Positions 12,333-26,207 of a stretch of DNA of 64,000 nucleotides are shown here, one piece after another. The notes under the pieces were generated by a model. The model ran no database searches. It was given only the letters and a program-made list of their open reading frames with translations, and was not told where the DNA came from. The stretch comes from Centrapalus pauciflorus. Its lineage: Eukaryota; Streptophyta; Magnoliopsida; Asterales; Asteraceae. Where the stretch lies: the NCBI GenBank assembly GCA_020465985.1, contig JAANYP010003256.1:310001-374000 (forward strand), written 5' to 3'. The first letter of the stretch is position 1. Each line of letters starts with the position of its first letter. A program made the position numbers and the translations under genes.

Positions 12333-13498
12333 TAGATATTATTATAATTAGAATATTATATAAATTTATTTATGTTGTTAGCCTTAAACTATTAACGGCG
12401 TCCACCGGATGCATGGAACCTGGTTATTGATATATTACACCAAAGCCAATGTTAGATCCACAAATAAAAAATAATAATAATTAGAATAAGAAATTTTCAT
12501 TATATTTAATATTATTATTTAGGTGTCACGTAATGAAAATTCTTTATGAAAACACCAATAAGCTAGCTATAAGATATTATCAAAAATAATTTATCGTTGT
12601 CAAATACAATTGTGCATAGATACGTCCGGATCCAGAATTAATTTTTATAAGGTTTGGTTTTTTCATAATTTTATAGAAGTTGGTTTAAAAGTTATTGAAC
12701 AAATATAGAAACTTTAAAAAAACACTCATACTAAGCCCATTTTGTTAAAAAAAATTTCCTTAGAAATGTGGCTCTTTGTGTTTTTTGTACAATAAAATCC
12801 GGTTTCTTCGGAAAAAGTAAAAACAGAGTCTACTTATTTTTAGCAATATATATAACACATGAAATAAAAAATAATCCCTATAACCAATACATAAAATCTG
12901 CCCCCAAAGTACGTCAATGATCAAGAATTCTATTTTTATTTGTAGTTTATATCTTCAATTTAAAATCGAAGAAGCAAGTTTACCCATTAATTTTTGGGTT
13001 TCATCCTTTTGTATAATATTTTATGGCATGTTTTCCTATGATACAACATTTTTTTGTTGAATCATGAAATAACAAAGATTCAACAAGTTTGTTCTTTAAT
13101 ACAACATTTCTCACACTTTTTACAATGTTGCGTTTAGTTAACGAAAACTAGTCATTTTTCAATTTCAGTTTTCAAGTTATAGATTTTAGAAAAAAACAAT
13201 GGATTCCATGGAAAGTGAAAACTTGTTTAGATGATAAAGTTTTAGTTTTAAGAAAAAATAATATGAGTGATTATAAAATTAAAAAATAAGATAGGTGATG
13301 GAAAAGTAAGAGAGAGAAAGAGAGTATTATAAAGAAATAGGGTAGGTAGTAGAAAAGTAAGTGAGAGAATATGAAAAATGATATTTTAAAAAATGAAATG
13401 AAAATTTATGAAATTGATGTTAAGTAAACAAATTTTCATTTTTGTTGAAAAGTAAGATGGAAATTTTAAAAATTTTCAGGAACTAAACGCTTAATTTC
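12333..13498. other. Intergenic, mostly unassigned; one MITE-like unit
   Basis: No gene candidate. The part at 13128-13494 starts gcgtttagttaacgaaaact and ends ggaactaaacgct, so it is a probable terminal-inverted-repeat element. Its internal gagagaaag stretches resemble those near 45770-45860. The rest is unassigned AT-rich sequence. Confidence 0.45.
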
Positions 13499-13507
13499 TC
13501 ATTTGAT

Positions 13508-13619
<112 letters not shown>

Positions 13620-14039
13620 ATATGGTTCGTGTGAGTACCTAAAAAATGCAGAGTACCGTGAGTACCTGTGAACACACGGGTTTCAGATGTGAACTTGCTC
13701 CGAAAAAAAGTTTTTTTTTTGAATTTTTTTTCATATTCATTTAGATACAAATAATATAAGACTATACGTAAAAAATTATATACATTTACACTTTCTATCA
13801 TCTTAAAAGTCATGTGAACGTGAAAAAATTCATGTGAACATGCTTAGTTGTGAACACACGTTCACAACAGCACACTTCATGTGAACACACACGTTTCACA
13901 TAGTTCTAGTGTGTGTTTAGGTGTGATTTTTTGCAAATAGTCTTGTATTATTAATTTAAACATGATTATGAAAAAAATTTCAGAAAAAATGATTTTAAGC
14001 GAGGTACCTCCGGTACTCCGCAAAACTAGTGGTACTCAT

Positions 14040-14043
<4 letters not shown>

Positions 14044-14105
<62 letters not shown>
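14044..14105. repeat. (TA)n microsatellite, ~60 bp
   Basis: Pure ta repeat. The segments on both sides (13620-14040 and 14105-14490) share gtgaacacacg / gttcacaacg motifs, suggesting related elements that inserted into or expanded from TA sites. Confidence 0.95.
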
Positions 14106-14107
<2 letters not shown>

Positions 14108-14504
14108 ATGAGATCCATTGTGAACAAGTTATTCGTTGTGCACGTTGTGAACAAATAAAAAAAAATACATATAATCATTCATATATATCAACAAGTGTTT
14201 GTAATATGATTCAAAAGGTTCATAGAAGTGCCTATTTAAGATTCAGAACATTTAAAAGGTTCATAGTACGTAGTTTTTATAACAAGATACACAAGATGCA
14301 TAGGATGCAACAAGATTCATAAGATTCGACAAATTCATAGGATTCAATAAGATCCAAAGGATCCAATAGTATTAATAGGTTAATAGAAGAGTCCAGTACT
14401 ATTTTCAACAAGATTCATAAGATTCAGAAGCTATTTTATGGTTGTTCACAATGTTCACAACGAATAAAGTGTTCACAAAAGATCCTTAGTCTATATATAT
14501 GTAT

Positions 14505-14521
14505 GTGTGTGTGTGTGTGTA

Positions 14522-14612
<91 letters not shown>
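14505..14612. repeat. (TG)n followed by (TA)n microsatellite
   Basis: A short gtgtgt run leads into about 90 bp of pure ta. The following unique segment (14613-14998) ends with ctcatttgaaccc, close to the motif that precedes the 14044 tract. Confidence 0.95.
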
Positions 14613-14615
<3 letters not shown>

Positions 14616-14984
14616 TTCCTGGAAGTACCACTTTTTTACCGGCAGAGGAACTATCCAGGATTTTTTTTTTAAAAAAAAATTACATAAAAATGTATAAAAT
14701 AACATTATAAGTTAATATAAATTTGTATCATGGGTTTTATCAAGAAAAATTACAAAACAATTATGTGAATAAATGAAAATCTATGTGTATATATGATAAA
14801 AACTCATTCATTCACAGGACTTTTTTTTGTAATTTCACTTGATAAAAACTTGTGATATCAATTTATATTAACTTATAATGTTATTTTGAACATTTTTATG
14901 CCAAAAAAATCTTTAAAAAAAATTTCGTTTTGAATGGTATATTCGGTATGCTGCGAAATATGTGATACTCATTTGAACCCAATT

Positions 14985-14993
14985 ATATATGTA

Positions 14994-15077
<84 letters not shown>
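14985..15077. repeat. (TA)n microsatellite, ~80 bp
   Basis: Starts as tatatgtatatatgta and becomes pure ta repeats. Last of the four-tract cluster. Confidence 0.95.
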
Positions 15078-15081
<4 letters not shown>

Positions 15082-17090
15082 AAAAACTTAAAATTGTCCT
15101 TTATTTTCATTCTAATTATGTTCTGTATTTCTGCTAGCTTCTTGCTAGTGTTATTTTATATATATGCATTTCTATTTGGTTTTCTAGTTGGGGGTGATGG
15201 CTATGCCGTAGCTCCTTTCTAGTTTACATTTTTGCTGTTAAAAAAAAAAACATATATAATTTATACCAATTTAAAATAATTTTTAGCTTGTTATATTTCT
15301 AACTATAATTTTTCGTTCACTTACCACACGTCCAAAATTCAAACTCCATATTTTTGGGAAGGAGTATATTCTAAATTTCTCATTACGAAGTATCTTCATA
15401 TTTCTTTGCTTTTACCCTTATCTTCTATGTTCTATATTATTCATGTTAATATGTTTATTTATTAAAGGTTAAACACGATTCAACCATAGATTGAATGTGG
15501 AATTGGCATAATAGTGTTTATTGTTAATATGTTTATTTAAATGACTTTTCAAATGTAAGAAAGTGTCGCATTCACAAGCAATTACAGCTTTTTAAAAAAT
15601 ACATTTATAGTAACTAAATTTTATATTTGTTCATTCTAAAATTAAATTCTGGCTATGTCATTTTGTGATTTTAATTTAAAAAAAAAAAAGAAGCACCTAA
15701 TCATATACACTTATTATTTTATACATATGTCTCTTAACCATGAAACTTACTCATTCAGTGATTGGAGACATGAATTTTATAATAAAGATTCGGGATTTAA
15801 ACCGTACACATGCCTTTTAATTATGGGTTACGAAATTTACCTCTACTGACTTCGAATTATTTCTCATAAATATTGAATTTCTTTATAATAATAAAAACCA
15901 TATCCTGTTTTTAAAACGAGTTCTAATAATTTATATATGATAGTGGGCCTAAAAGAATAAAGTTGATGTTTGATAGCCCATTGTAAAAATAAAAAAACAT
16001 GAAACATAATATTAAAACTATTTAAAAAACGGAAAGTTTTTCATCCTCCTTTCCTATGTGACATCGTTATATTGTTTTCAAAATTGTGATTGTGAAAAGT
16101 AAAAACTAAGACCAAAAGTTTTTTTTTTTTTTTTTTTTTAATATTATTATTTTACTTTTTTTTTTTTATGAAACATAGATGACGATAAATATACTTATTT
16201 TAAAATTAAATAAAGGGTTAATTGTCATTTAAAGATAATTAACTTTATATATTTTTTTATTGTTTTGTTTACGATAAATAAAAAAATGTATAAAGTTGGT
16301 TAACTTAAACAACAAAAAATTATATAAAGTTGTTTACCTTGAATGATTAAAAAAATAAAATCTTCAATCTTTTTTTATTGCGAATAAATTGAATTACCTT
16401 AAATGATAAAGAATAAAAGTTTAATTTTTTTTTTTTATGTTGCAAGCAAATTTGATTATCTTAAATAATAAAATAGGTAAAGTTAGTTGCTTTTTGGGTT
16501 AAAGCCGTAGAAATATATGTTACTTTACTGAAATTACTCATATGACTAATCTAGTTATTTTTTTTATCTCATTGATACTTGTACTTAAAATTTATTGTTG
16601 AGATAGTACTTTTGATTACCCTTAAATAATAAAATAGGTAAAGTTAGTTGCTTTTTGGGTTAAAGCCGTAAAAATATATGTTACTTTACTGAAATTACTC
16701 ATATGACTAATCTAGTTATTTTTTTTTATCTCATTGGTACTTGTACTTAAAATTTATTGTTGAGATAGTACTTTTGATTACCGGATACCCATTCTACCAG
16801 TAAAAATCTTATATTTGTGTTTTTAAAAATATTAAAAATGATTTATACGCCTACATGGATTTTCTAAATTATTTACATAGATCAAAATCCACGTAAATCC
16901 ACATAAGCACCATGTTATTAAAAACGTGTCACGTTGTCATTTGAATCAGCAAAAAATGTCATATCAACATAATTGTTGGTTACACGTAACATATCGACAG
17001 ATTATTTAGAGTAGAAGTAACATCCGGTCAAATAAAAAGGTCAATTAGTCATTTCGCTGGAATCTGATGAAATATGGCGGAAAAGGAATG
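15078..17090. other. Intergenic, with a 161 bp tandem duplication
   Basis: No gene candidate. Unit 16461-16621 is repeated at 16622-16782 with very few differences (both contain gggttaaagccgta and ttgttgagatagtac). T-rich homopolymers at 16120-16139 and 16150-16167 are probable old poly(A)/poly(T) tails. The rest is unassigned. Confidence 0.7.
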
Positions 17091-17106
17091 GATTTTCCAT
17101 TCTGAT

Positions 17107-17371
17107 GGGTTGTTTGGTAGTCCAAAGAATGGAATAACCATTCCACATTTTTTTTTAAAAAAAACCCCCTTTTGAAGGAATGACCATTCCATGACAAAAT
17201 AGAAGGAATTTAAATTTCATTCCTTCAAAGCAATTCTTTTAACAATAGGTATTATCATTCTCAACAAACTATAGTATTTGGATTGAGACAGATTCCATTC
17301 CTTCTAGAACTTCATTCCTTTGACAGATTCCATTTCATTCCGTCAGATTCCAGCGAACCAAACACCCCCTT
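17107..17371. mobile_element. MITE with GGGTTGTTTGGT-type ends
   Basis: Left end gggttgtttggtagtccaa mirrors the right end gcgaaccaaacaccccc. Both arms contain attccattcctt/ggaatggaa motifs and fold on each other. It lies just downstream of the PSI gene's 3' end. A half copy of the same family is at about 43240-43436. Confidence 0.65.
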
Positions 17372-17620
17372 ACTTTTTTAAGGATTAACTTTTAGGTAAA
17401 CCAAAAGATCAAGATCAAATTTGGTTTTTATCATAAGAAAACTGATTATTTAGATTTCAAACAACTCCAAAAACACTTACCTATATAACCACTTACAATT
17501 TTCATAATCAACTACCCCCTCATATAAACCATTTATATATACATATACAAATTTTCATTGAAAAAAATATGAACCAAAAATGGCTTTAATTGGTTGTACC
17601 AAGAGCTCAAAATGTTGTAC

Positions 17621-20600
17621 CTAGCTTAGCCCATCTAACACATCCAGCATATTAGCATTTGCATACTTGGAATCTCTTCGAGGCGAACTCCCCATGCTTC
17701 TACTCGATGCGAAAACCTCCTTTCGTTTCTTCTTTGCCGTCACAAGTTCTTGACTTTTGCTTACTCCAGGAACCACCGTTCTTCGTTTCATCACTTTTTC
17801 CAACAGATTCTTGTCCTCCAAAGAGATCCCGACTCGTTGGAGTTTACCTTCAGGATGCAGACTCAAACCTTTTTTAGTTGGAGATCGAGTTGGGGTGTAT
17901 TTTGGTACTTTATCTCTATATCGCACAAGGCTGATTAGACGGTGAAGCAAGATGATTAAGTCGAGTATGTATTGATCCATCTTTTGTTTATCTGCATGAT
18001 ACAATGTCTGCAGCCGAATAATGTTGTTACTCCCTGCTGTCTTCTTCCCGAACTCGTTTCTGTCAGAAACAAGAAATACAATTTGACACAAACTGAATGC
18101 CGGTTTTAAGAAGATTGCAATGTTTAAAGAAATGCCGTTCATCATGACAAAATAAAGGCATTCTTCTTTTTATAAAAAAAGTATCTAGCAAAATTAGATA
18201 GGTCGAATAAATTAAATAAGTAAATAACTTGGTTAATAATATCAAAGAGCGAAAGAGCGAATGACTGAGAAAGGTAACATAATATTCAAAATTTAACGAT
18301 AAAGGTAACATGAAATTTTTTAGGCCGAAAATGGATTATAAAATTCAATTTTGACAAAAAAGAGTATCGGTGACCAATAGAAAGTAAAGATGATCCTTTC
18401 TCGACAAAAACAACATTCATGATCCTTTCTTGGGCTAGTATTTGAATTTCATGTCCTTTTTCGGCCTAAAAATTGAATTTTATGATACTTTCTCGGCCTA
18501 AAAATATTTACTATACCCTTGTTGTCAAATTTAAAATTTTTATGTCATCTTTCTTGACTATTTGCTATATCAAATGTAGTAACAAAAAACTAGTATTTAA
18601 GTATTGGATTCGGGCACATAATAGCTACGTACTTCTATTGATGTTTCCAAGAAGGGATAATTGCGCAAAAAACCTTACAGTTGGACCATTTTTGTGATTA
18701 AAACCCCTAACCATTTTTTGTTGCACAAAAAACCTCTAACCGGTAAAATCTTTTGAAATTAGGACTTGACCGGTTATAATAGGTAGCTATGCTTACATGG
18801 CACACACGTGGCGTCCACATGGCAAACCTGACTTACATGGCGCCTACGTGGCTTACATGTATAATTCTTAAACTGAATTTTTGCATAAAAAACCCCGAAA
18901 GTGGTGACTTTTTTCGATTAAAACCCTTAACTATATTTTTTTCTCACCTCTAACCAACAATAAAATTTACATTTTCTCTACCTTCGGCAACTCCGATTAC
19001 TCTATCTCCTCTTTATGTTCAGTGCTGTTTATTTTATGTATGTATGTTCGATTAACTTTTGTCGTTTAATCTTGAATTTTAACATCAATTGTGCCGATGG
19101 AATCCATTTCATTTTGTGTTAACGAGTTGCATTTTTAAGTTCAGCTTTATGTTCAATTTCATTTATTTATATTCCATTTTAGCATCTGAATATGATCAGT
19201 CAGAGCAGTGAGGTTCGCTAGCCTAGAGGGTAGAGGTTTCATTGGGAAACGAATTCTTTGTTTGATAAATAAAAGTTTAATAAATATTCATGTCATCAAA
19301 ATGCAATCAGTGAAGACTCAAATTTAATTATCTTTGTTGGTTGGATGTTTTTTATCAAATTAAAAATGATTTGGGGTTTTAATTGAAAAAACTAAACAAG
19401 TTGGAGGTTTTTTACGCAAAAATCTTTTTAAAAGTTTTACACGTCATCAAGTTGCAACTTGCTAAACAGGTTGCAAGTCATATTTTTTGAAAAAAGCCTA
19501 AATTTACAAAGTTTTAACCAGTTGGAGGTTTTTTGTGCAATGAAAAATGGTTGGGGGTTTTAATCGCAAAAATGGTCCAACTTAGAGGTTTTTTGCGCAA
19601 TTTCCCCTTCCAAGAATGGCACATACTTGCGTTTTTAATAAGCAATTTAGGAAGTTGGAAAAAGGAATTATACTTTGAACAACCTTTAGTCCAAATTGTT
19701 TCCCTTTTAGCTGAACTTTTTATCTTTTTACCCATTTGACATTCTATCAATAAAGTCATTTCAAAATTGACCCTTTTCCATAAAAATCGTTATGTTTTGT
19801 GTCTAACAAAACAGCTCCTGTACGCACTATAACCGGATACTACGATCACATACTTGTGGCTAAACTTACTATTTATGTATTTCATCCTCGAGATGACCAA
19901 AAAATTAGAAAACCGATAAATAAAAGGAGAGAAAACAACATAAGAATGGATCAACTTACCCGGTGTTTGCCCACTCTCCAACCCACCCAAATCCTTGATG
20001 AGCTCTGCAGGCACAAGAAAATAAGGAGTACAAAGCATTAGTGATATATAGAAAATTGTTTGAAAGTTGTGGTGTAAGGTATGATGATTCAAAAGGCATA
20101 CTTGGTGGTATCGGTAGCTACAGGAACGAGCCAATGGAGAGTTTTTTCCATTTCCGCCTTAATTTGAGGCATCGTCATCTGAAACAAACCACATGTGAAT
20201 TCCAACAAAAATGGCCTTATTTTTAATTCAAGCTGAATGAGAAAATCTTGCAAAATGGTGTTCAGATATGCATTTTCAGACTGATATTGCAACTAAAATA
20301 ATCTGCATTGGATAATCAGCCTATAGCGAGGAATAGTTAAGTAATATTACATCAGTAGTCAATTTTTACACAAGTACTCCTTATTTGATTATTTTAACTA
20401 TAAATAATGAGAAAATCTCATAACCATAATTAGGTAAATTACAACTTTTTACTAAAGATTTTGATCTCAAACAACAAACAGAGACTACTTACCACTTCTT
20501 TGGAATCAAGAGCTTGTAAACGAGAACGTAAACCTGCCTTGACACTGGCTGGTAAACCATTATATAATGTGTCCCTCATATTAGGAGGTAGTGAGGTAGG

Positions 20601-23600
20601 ACGAGATGCCTGATATTCATCGAACCACAATTAATACTATGGAAGTGGCAAACTGGCAGCATCAACTCATATATTCTAAAATGGGTCGATTTCGTTTAAG
20701 TTTTATATCTAATGATTCAGATGAATAAATTTTAAAACTTAGTTAAAATAAAATAGGCCGAATGGGTTGAACAAGAGAAACGGAAGTGTATTCAAACGTT
20801 TGCAACCGCCTTTAATCATTTTACTAAAAAATTAGGAAATCATTTTAATAGTATAATTTTTCAATCATATTTAAAAAATTAAGAGAAATTGGTGTTTGTA
20901 AAGTTAATCTGAATTGACTAATATCGAATAATATATACCCGTTTTGATACATTACCCAACCAACCCATTTTGCAACCTGTAAACTAACAAAATATAAAGA
21001 AGTAACTTACGATGTTGTCCATCTGTGTGATTAAGTTGGCATAATGTAGAGCAAGACCAGAGACACCAAGTCTTTCAGTTTTTTTGTTACTCTCCCCATT
21101 CTTTGTTGAATTTGAAGTAACAGTGTTCCCCTCAAAAGCCTCGATGATTGCTTGGTGAATGAAGGTGACAACATCTACAAGCTTCTCCACAACCTACTAC
21201 CAAGAAATGCAAAAATAGGGGGGAAAATTCAAAAAAAAAAACACAATTTAAGAATTTGACTTATAATTTCATTCATTCATCTTGTAAGTCCGTACCTCTT
21301 CCAAGCTTTTGGACCAAAGTGACTTCTTTTTCAAGTTCCTCACGAGTTTTCTTTGATGCTTTAGCTCACTTTGTAATATCATGAGACTCTCTCCTGCAGA
21401 ACAAATACAAACAAAATATTTAATTAAATAACCAAAACCACATTTAGTAAAATGAGGTATTCCAAATATAACTAGAACATAAGTTTAACCAAAATATATG
21501 CATATGTAAACAAATGAAAATTAGATGTAAGACAACTGGTTGGAGGAGATGGTGTATGAATGTCATTTTGTTGATTGAAGTAGTAATAATCATATAAACA
21601 CCATTTGAGGGTTTGACAAATTTTGATTATTATAAGAGTTAAATAGATAAAATGACATAAAATCTGATTATCAGTTATGTTGTAAATGGTCCTAAATTAA
21701 TTAATTGATCAGTTTACACAAACGCAATACTAAAAACTGATTATCCATGACTTGAAATTGCAATAATTAGATAATCATCACGTTGGAAATTGACAATTTG
21801 ACATACAAACATTCTGTTTTTTAAGAGACGGAATCATTTGCCTTACCTTTTCGAGGAAGATTCAAAGATTCCACTTCCTCAAGCTTGCGCCGATAATCCT
21901 GTTCGAATCTGTCCAGAGCATGGTACTCATGGTACAGCTCCTGCACAAATTTTTTAGCATCATGTACACACTTTTTGTCGTACAGAAAATGCTCAAAATG
22001 AAGAGTGCTTTGCACATCAACAAGAAAATTGTGATGGACAGAAACATACTTTCATGTCTTTACTACTTTGATCATTGGAGTTTAATAAAAAAAAATTAAG
22101 TTACCAGAAGTGCTAGCATGCTGACTACATTGAATAGTTTACAAGGATTTCCAAAAGTTGGATGGTTTAAATGAAATGGAAGTGTGTGTCTCTTTATTGC
22201 AAATTGCTGTTTTCATTATCGAACACGAACCAGGAGGTGTGAAAATGTAATTTGGTTTAAAAAAAAAAATCTATATTTTTTGGGGATAATATAGATGATG
22301 CATGCTGTTAAAGTGATCGGCTTAATTAGATACATCTTTAGGGCCGATATCAGTATCTTTTTTCCCTAAATGTCTGTAATTAATACCAAATTCAGCTTGA
22401 AACTCACTTAAAGTTATATTTTTATTCCCTGGTCATAGCTTAAAAATAAAAGAAAGTTGCTGAAATTGAAAAAGCACCCCATGCTCTCCTGGCAGAGAAA
22501 TAAGCACGGTGTGCTTGATAGGAAGCACGTTGTGCTTACTGGCCAGTTATAACTTGACATGTGGAAAGCACGGCATGCTCTCCTAAAACAGATAAACAGA
22601 TTTATTCGACTTTTTTCATATCTGAGAGGAGGTGGGTCATTTAGGGGCCTATTTCCACAGAAAAATTGAAGACGAAAGTCACAGGAAACGCAAGTTCTTC
22701 ATTATTCAGCATCAATCATTCCTTCTACATCATCATTAGTGGAGTTTTCTGGATTAATATGTCGAAACTTTCATTATTTTCTTTGTGTCTCATGTTTTAA
22801 GCCTCATTCAATGGGTAATATTTTCTAGTAATCATTTAAGTCAAGGAGCCCAAGTTGTTAAACGATGATTTTTAATTTGTTTGGTTATATTAGATTAAAA
22901 AATCATTTTGACTATGGTTGCTTATTCTTGATTGTTTGTTCTCCTATGGATAAATGTTTGATTTTTAGTGAAAATTATGATAAAATAATCATTTATGCTC
23001 AAATGACAGATTGACTGACTTAATTGATTGGGGCTTGTAATTAGTGAAGATTCATGCATGATAGGATAGGTTACTGTTGTGATTTAATGCTAATTTAGAA
23101 GAAAATCTTTATTGGTATTGTGATTTTTAAAAATAAGGTCACCATTTATTTATAATCAAGCTAAACATTCAAGATTTTAAAAAGAAGAAATTGAGGTGGG
23201 CTATGAGCCTATGATAAGAGATTTGAGTAATCCCTTCAATTTTTGTATTATCAAAGGACTCTACAAAGAAATTCGCCTCATTGTCTATTAATCCCTATTT
23301 TTTGTACAAAACCCTTTATAAAACCTGTTGACTATCAAAGACATCGCTAAGCAATATGGAACAGACCAAAGTAAACTTTAGTCCCCTTTTTTCTTTGTAA
23401 TCTTGGGTAAATGAGACTGTGTTAAAGGCACCACGAAGCTACATTTGAGCAAGGAGTCAAATGGGTTAATTTTTAGGACAGATCAAAAAGGATCAGGCCG
23501 GGTTTACCTGTCCTGTCATGTTTTCTTTTAAAAGTCAGAAATAATTAAACACATTAATTATTTAGGATGTTGTAAGCAGTTAAGAATGCCAAGGACTACT

Positions 23601-26207
23601 AGCTTCCTTTTTAGCCAACTTTTAAATTGTGATAATTGCGCAAAAAACCTCCAACTTGTCAGTTTTTTTGTGATTAAAACCCTAAACCATTTTCGTTGCA
23701 TAGAAAACCCCGAAGTAACTAAAAATCAGTAAATCAAGGTTTTATCAACGGTAACCGGTTGAAACCGGTTATTAATCCTACATAGACCAGTAAATAACCT
23801 ACGTGGAATAAATTTTAATTGTTGAAACCAGTTGCCAAGTATTACACATAATTTAAACCCCTGTTGATGATGCAATCCCGTTTAAAAATTACAACTAAAA
23901 ATTATCAACGGGCGTTTAAATGATGTGTAGTACTTGGCAACCGGTTTCAACAAAAAATTTATTCCACGTAGGTTATTTACCGGTCCATGTAGGATTAATA
24001 ACCGGTTTCAAGCGGTTACCCATTGATAAAACCTTGATTTACTGATTTTTAGTTAGTTCGGGTTTTCTATGCAACGAAAAATGGTTTGAGGTTTTAATCA
24101 CAAAAAACTAACAGATTGAGGGTTTTTTTTTCGCAATTATCCCTTTTAAATTTAACCCACTTGGTCCTTTAACAATAGAATATAACCCTACTTGATCCAT
24201 AGATAAGTGGATAGAAATTAGACCCTCTAATATACACAAATAACTATTCACTGAATCATGACAATTAGAAATATACATAAATCGAGAAGAATATAAATCA
24301 GAAGCAACTTACGGAAGTCTGCTGAGCAAGATTGGCCAAATCTTGCATTGTAATTTCGGCCTCCTCTCTTAGCTGTTTGTTTGTTATGGGGTCCAAATCC
24401 AATCTGATTCATACATGATGTAATAATTGAAAACATGGTTTGGTATCATGACATACGAAAAAAATTGACCATTATTCAAATTATAAATTACCTGGCAAAG
24501 AAACGATCCAGATTATGCCATTGTGGATCCTTGCACATATCTCCGAATCTCACCACTTCTCGAGAGAAGACTTCAAATTCCTCTCTACGAACAAAGATAT
24601 TATGCGAAATGAGCACAAATTGCTTTCAACATGAATGGCAGCTATGCATAGCAAAATAGGTGGGGCGGGAGTAGGGGTACGCAAAATTTAGATCAGACCG
24701 ACAAAAATATAACCCATGGGTAACTTTTAAACCATTTGCATAGAAATATAACCAGTGTTTTTCTTTGTAAGCATGAAAATACCTCTTGTCAGCGGCTGCA
24801 ATACTTAACAACTCCTTCATATCCGTAGAAACCAACAACTGCACTCCTTTCGAATGCAAAATATCCTTTCTAAGGATCTGGATGTTTTCTTCCGAAAGGG
24901 ATTGCATCAAATTGGACCCCTTAACAATAGTATTAGCCACTTCAAATGCCAAAATAGATACTTTATTCCCACGTGAAGCCGTATTCGATACAAATCCACC
25001 ATGAGAATTCAAATTCGTCATGCTGCTTCCTAAAGTATCTAGGACTTCAAGACCTACGCTACCAGCTTTACCAAGAAATGTACTTACATGAGGCGCCTAC
25101 CAAAAATGCAAGATTAACATAATCAGTGTGCAACAAAACTTCAAGCACGATAACACATCCATACATCATCTTCGTATGCACGTTTTAGTACTCCTCCATT
25201 TGGGAGAGCTTTACCTGATTTGGATCTATGTGGCAATAGGTTATAATCCCACGTATTAGTCGACCCAAGGAGGTACCATGGTTACCCCCAAAAAATCAAT
25301 TTCAAATCAAATATTCAAACACCCCACAAATAATCAAACTTTGAATTTGCTCTTCTTTGATTTCAGAAACCAACAGGCAACATTATCATCCAACCTTACC
25401 ATACACTACTATAAGTATGTTGCATATCAAAAACATCAACCAGCATATTTTTCAAACCCAATGTATAAATTTTAAAAAGAACTGAAGTTGTCAATTAAGT
25501 CAATCAACTTCTCTAAAATGTGTACCACATGTTACACTATGATAAATAGTTAATTGCACCAAATGTACTTTTGTTAATTCATATTTTGGTTTGATAATTA
25601 CAAAATCAATATTAAAGGGCATGTAGTTATAAAATTATAATCAAACAAGACCGCTTACCAAAAAATAAAAATTTACTTTTGCTGAATAGTTTCATTATTT
25701 GGTGACAAGTCCTATCTGATTTTAAAAAATCTCTTATCTTAAGCTCTTAAGCATTAACTTTATGCTATAATTCATTACAAAAGATTGGTAAAATAACAAT
25801 ACATTCTTGCATAAACAAGTAATAAACCCTTTAATTTATGGTTTTATGCTGTAAAATTATACAATACAAAAATGTGAGAGAGATTGAATGGTCAGGGAAT
25901 TAAACAAAACACATACCTTAACCCTAGCAGGGGTAGAGGGTTTCAATTCTCTTGAAATTGAGAAGAACAATTCACCAGAATCATACGATATCGTTTTCCT
26001 ATGATATACATCATCATCACCATTTTGTGTGAAAGAAGAAGATAAGACCGAATCATCAGAATCATTCATCTTCTTCTTCTTCTGTTGATTACTAAAACTC
26101 TTAACCGACCTCAATTTCCCGGAAAACCCAACACTACTACCCTTATCACTGCCGTAATCCGCCGCCGTGCTTCGCTTCATCGTCCCACCTGTACAAACCC
26201 CTCCCAT
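17621..26207 (-). CDS. PSI: PROTEIN PSK SIMULATOR-family protein (DUF3475/DUF668)
   Basis: Eleven exons with GT-AG borders: 26207-25917, 25096-24783, 24584-24492, 24403-24313, 21940-21847, 21393-21296, 21193-21011, 20609-20493, 20178-20102, 20004-19960 and 18059-17621. They sum to 1842 bp in one open frame (613 aa), matching the usual 600-660 aa of the family. It starts MGGVC, a likely N-myristoylation signal, followed by a Ser/Lys-rich disordered leader. DUF3475 lies at about 145-201 (ILAFEVANTIVKGSNLM). A basic/coiled middle contains ELYHEYHALDRFEQDY. DUF668 lies at about 370-455 (GLALHYANLITQMDNI, then MPQIKAEMEKTLHWLVP). The tail has the family's HADKQK and PGVSKSQE blocks. Known for the family: plasma-membrane/nuclear proteins promoting growth with phytosulfokine and brassinosteroid signalling. 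Which paralogue it is cannot be told by eye. No disabling change was seen. Introns 4 and 10 contain foldback elements. Confidence 0.93.
18650..19612. mobile_element. Foldback element in PSI intron 10 (~960 bp)
   Basis: The left end (gggataattgcgcaaaaaac) and the right end, read in reverse complement (ggggaaattgcgcaaaaaac), match and continue through accatttttgtgattaaaac. Near the right arm the repeat tattggttttttgc-like blocks recur. The middle (18960-19380) is unrelated AT-rich sequence. Same terminal sequence as 23630-24143. Confidence 0.75.
22474..22585. repeat. Cluster of AGCAC...GTGCT palindromes in PSI intron 4
   Basis: Four imperfect palindromes of the form agcac-g-gtgtgct lie within 110 bp (agcaccccatgctctcctgg, agcacggtgtgct, agcacgttgtgct, agcacggcatgctctcct), two of them followed by ctcct. 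Spacing is irregular. They may be part of a retroelement LTR; I did not find its ends. Confidence 0.6.
23630..24143. mobile_element. Foldback element in PSI intron 4 (~514 bp)
   Basis: Nearly the whole unit is an inverted repeat: gataattgcgcaaaaaacct on the left pairs with its complement ending at 24143, and the pairing runs inward through aaatcagtaaatcaaggttt, an aaccggtt block and ccacgtaggttattta to a centre near 23890. Terminal sequence is shared with the element in intron 10 of the same gene. In the PSI pre-mRNA it would form a long double-stranded stem. Confidence 0.85.
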
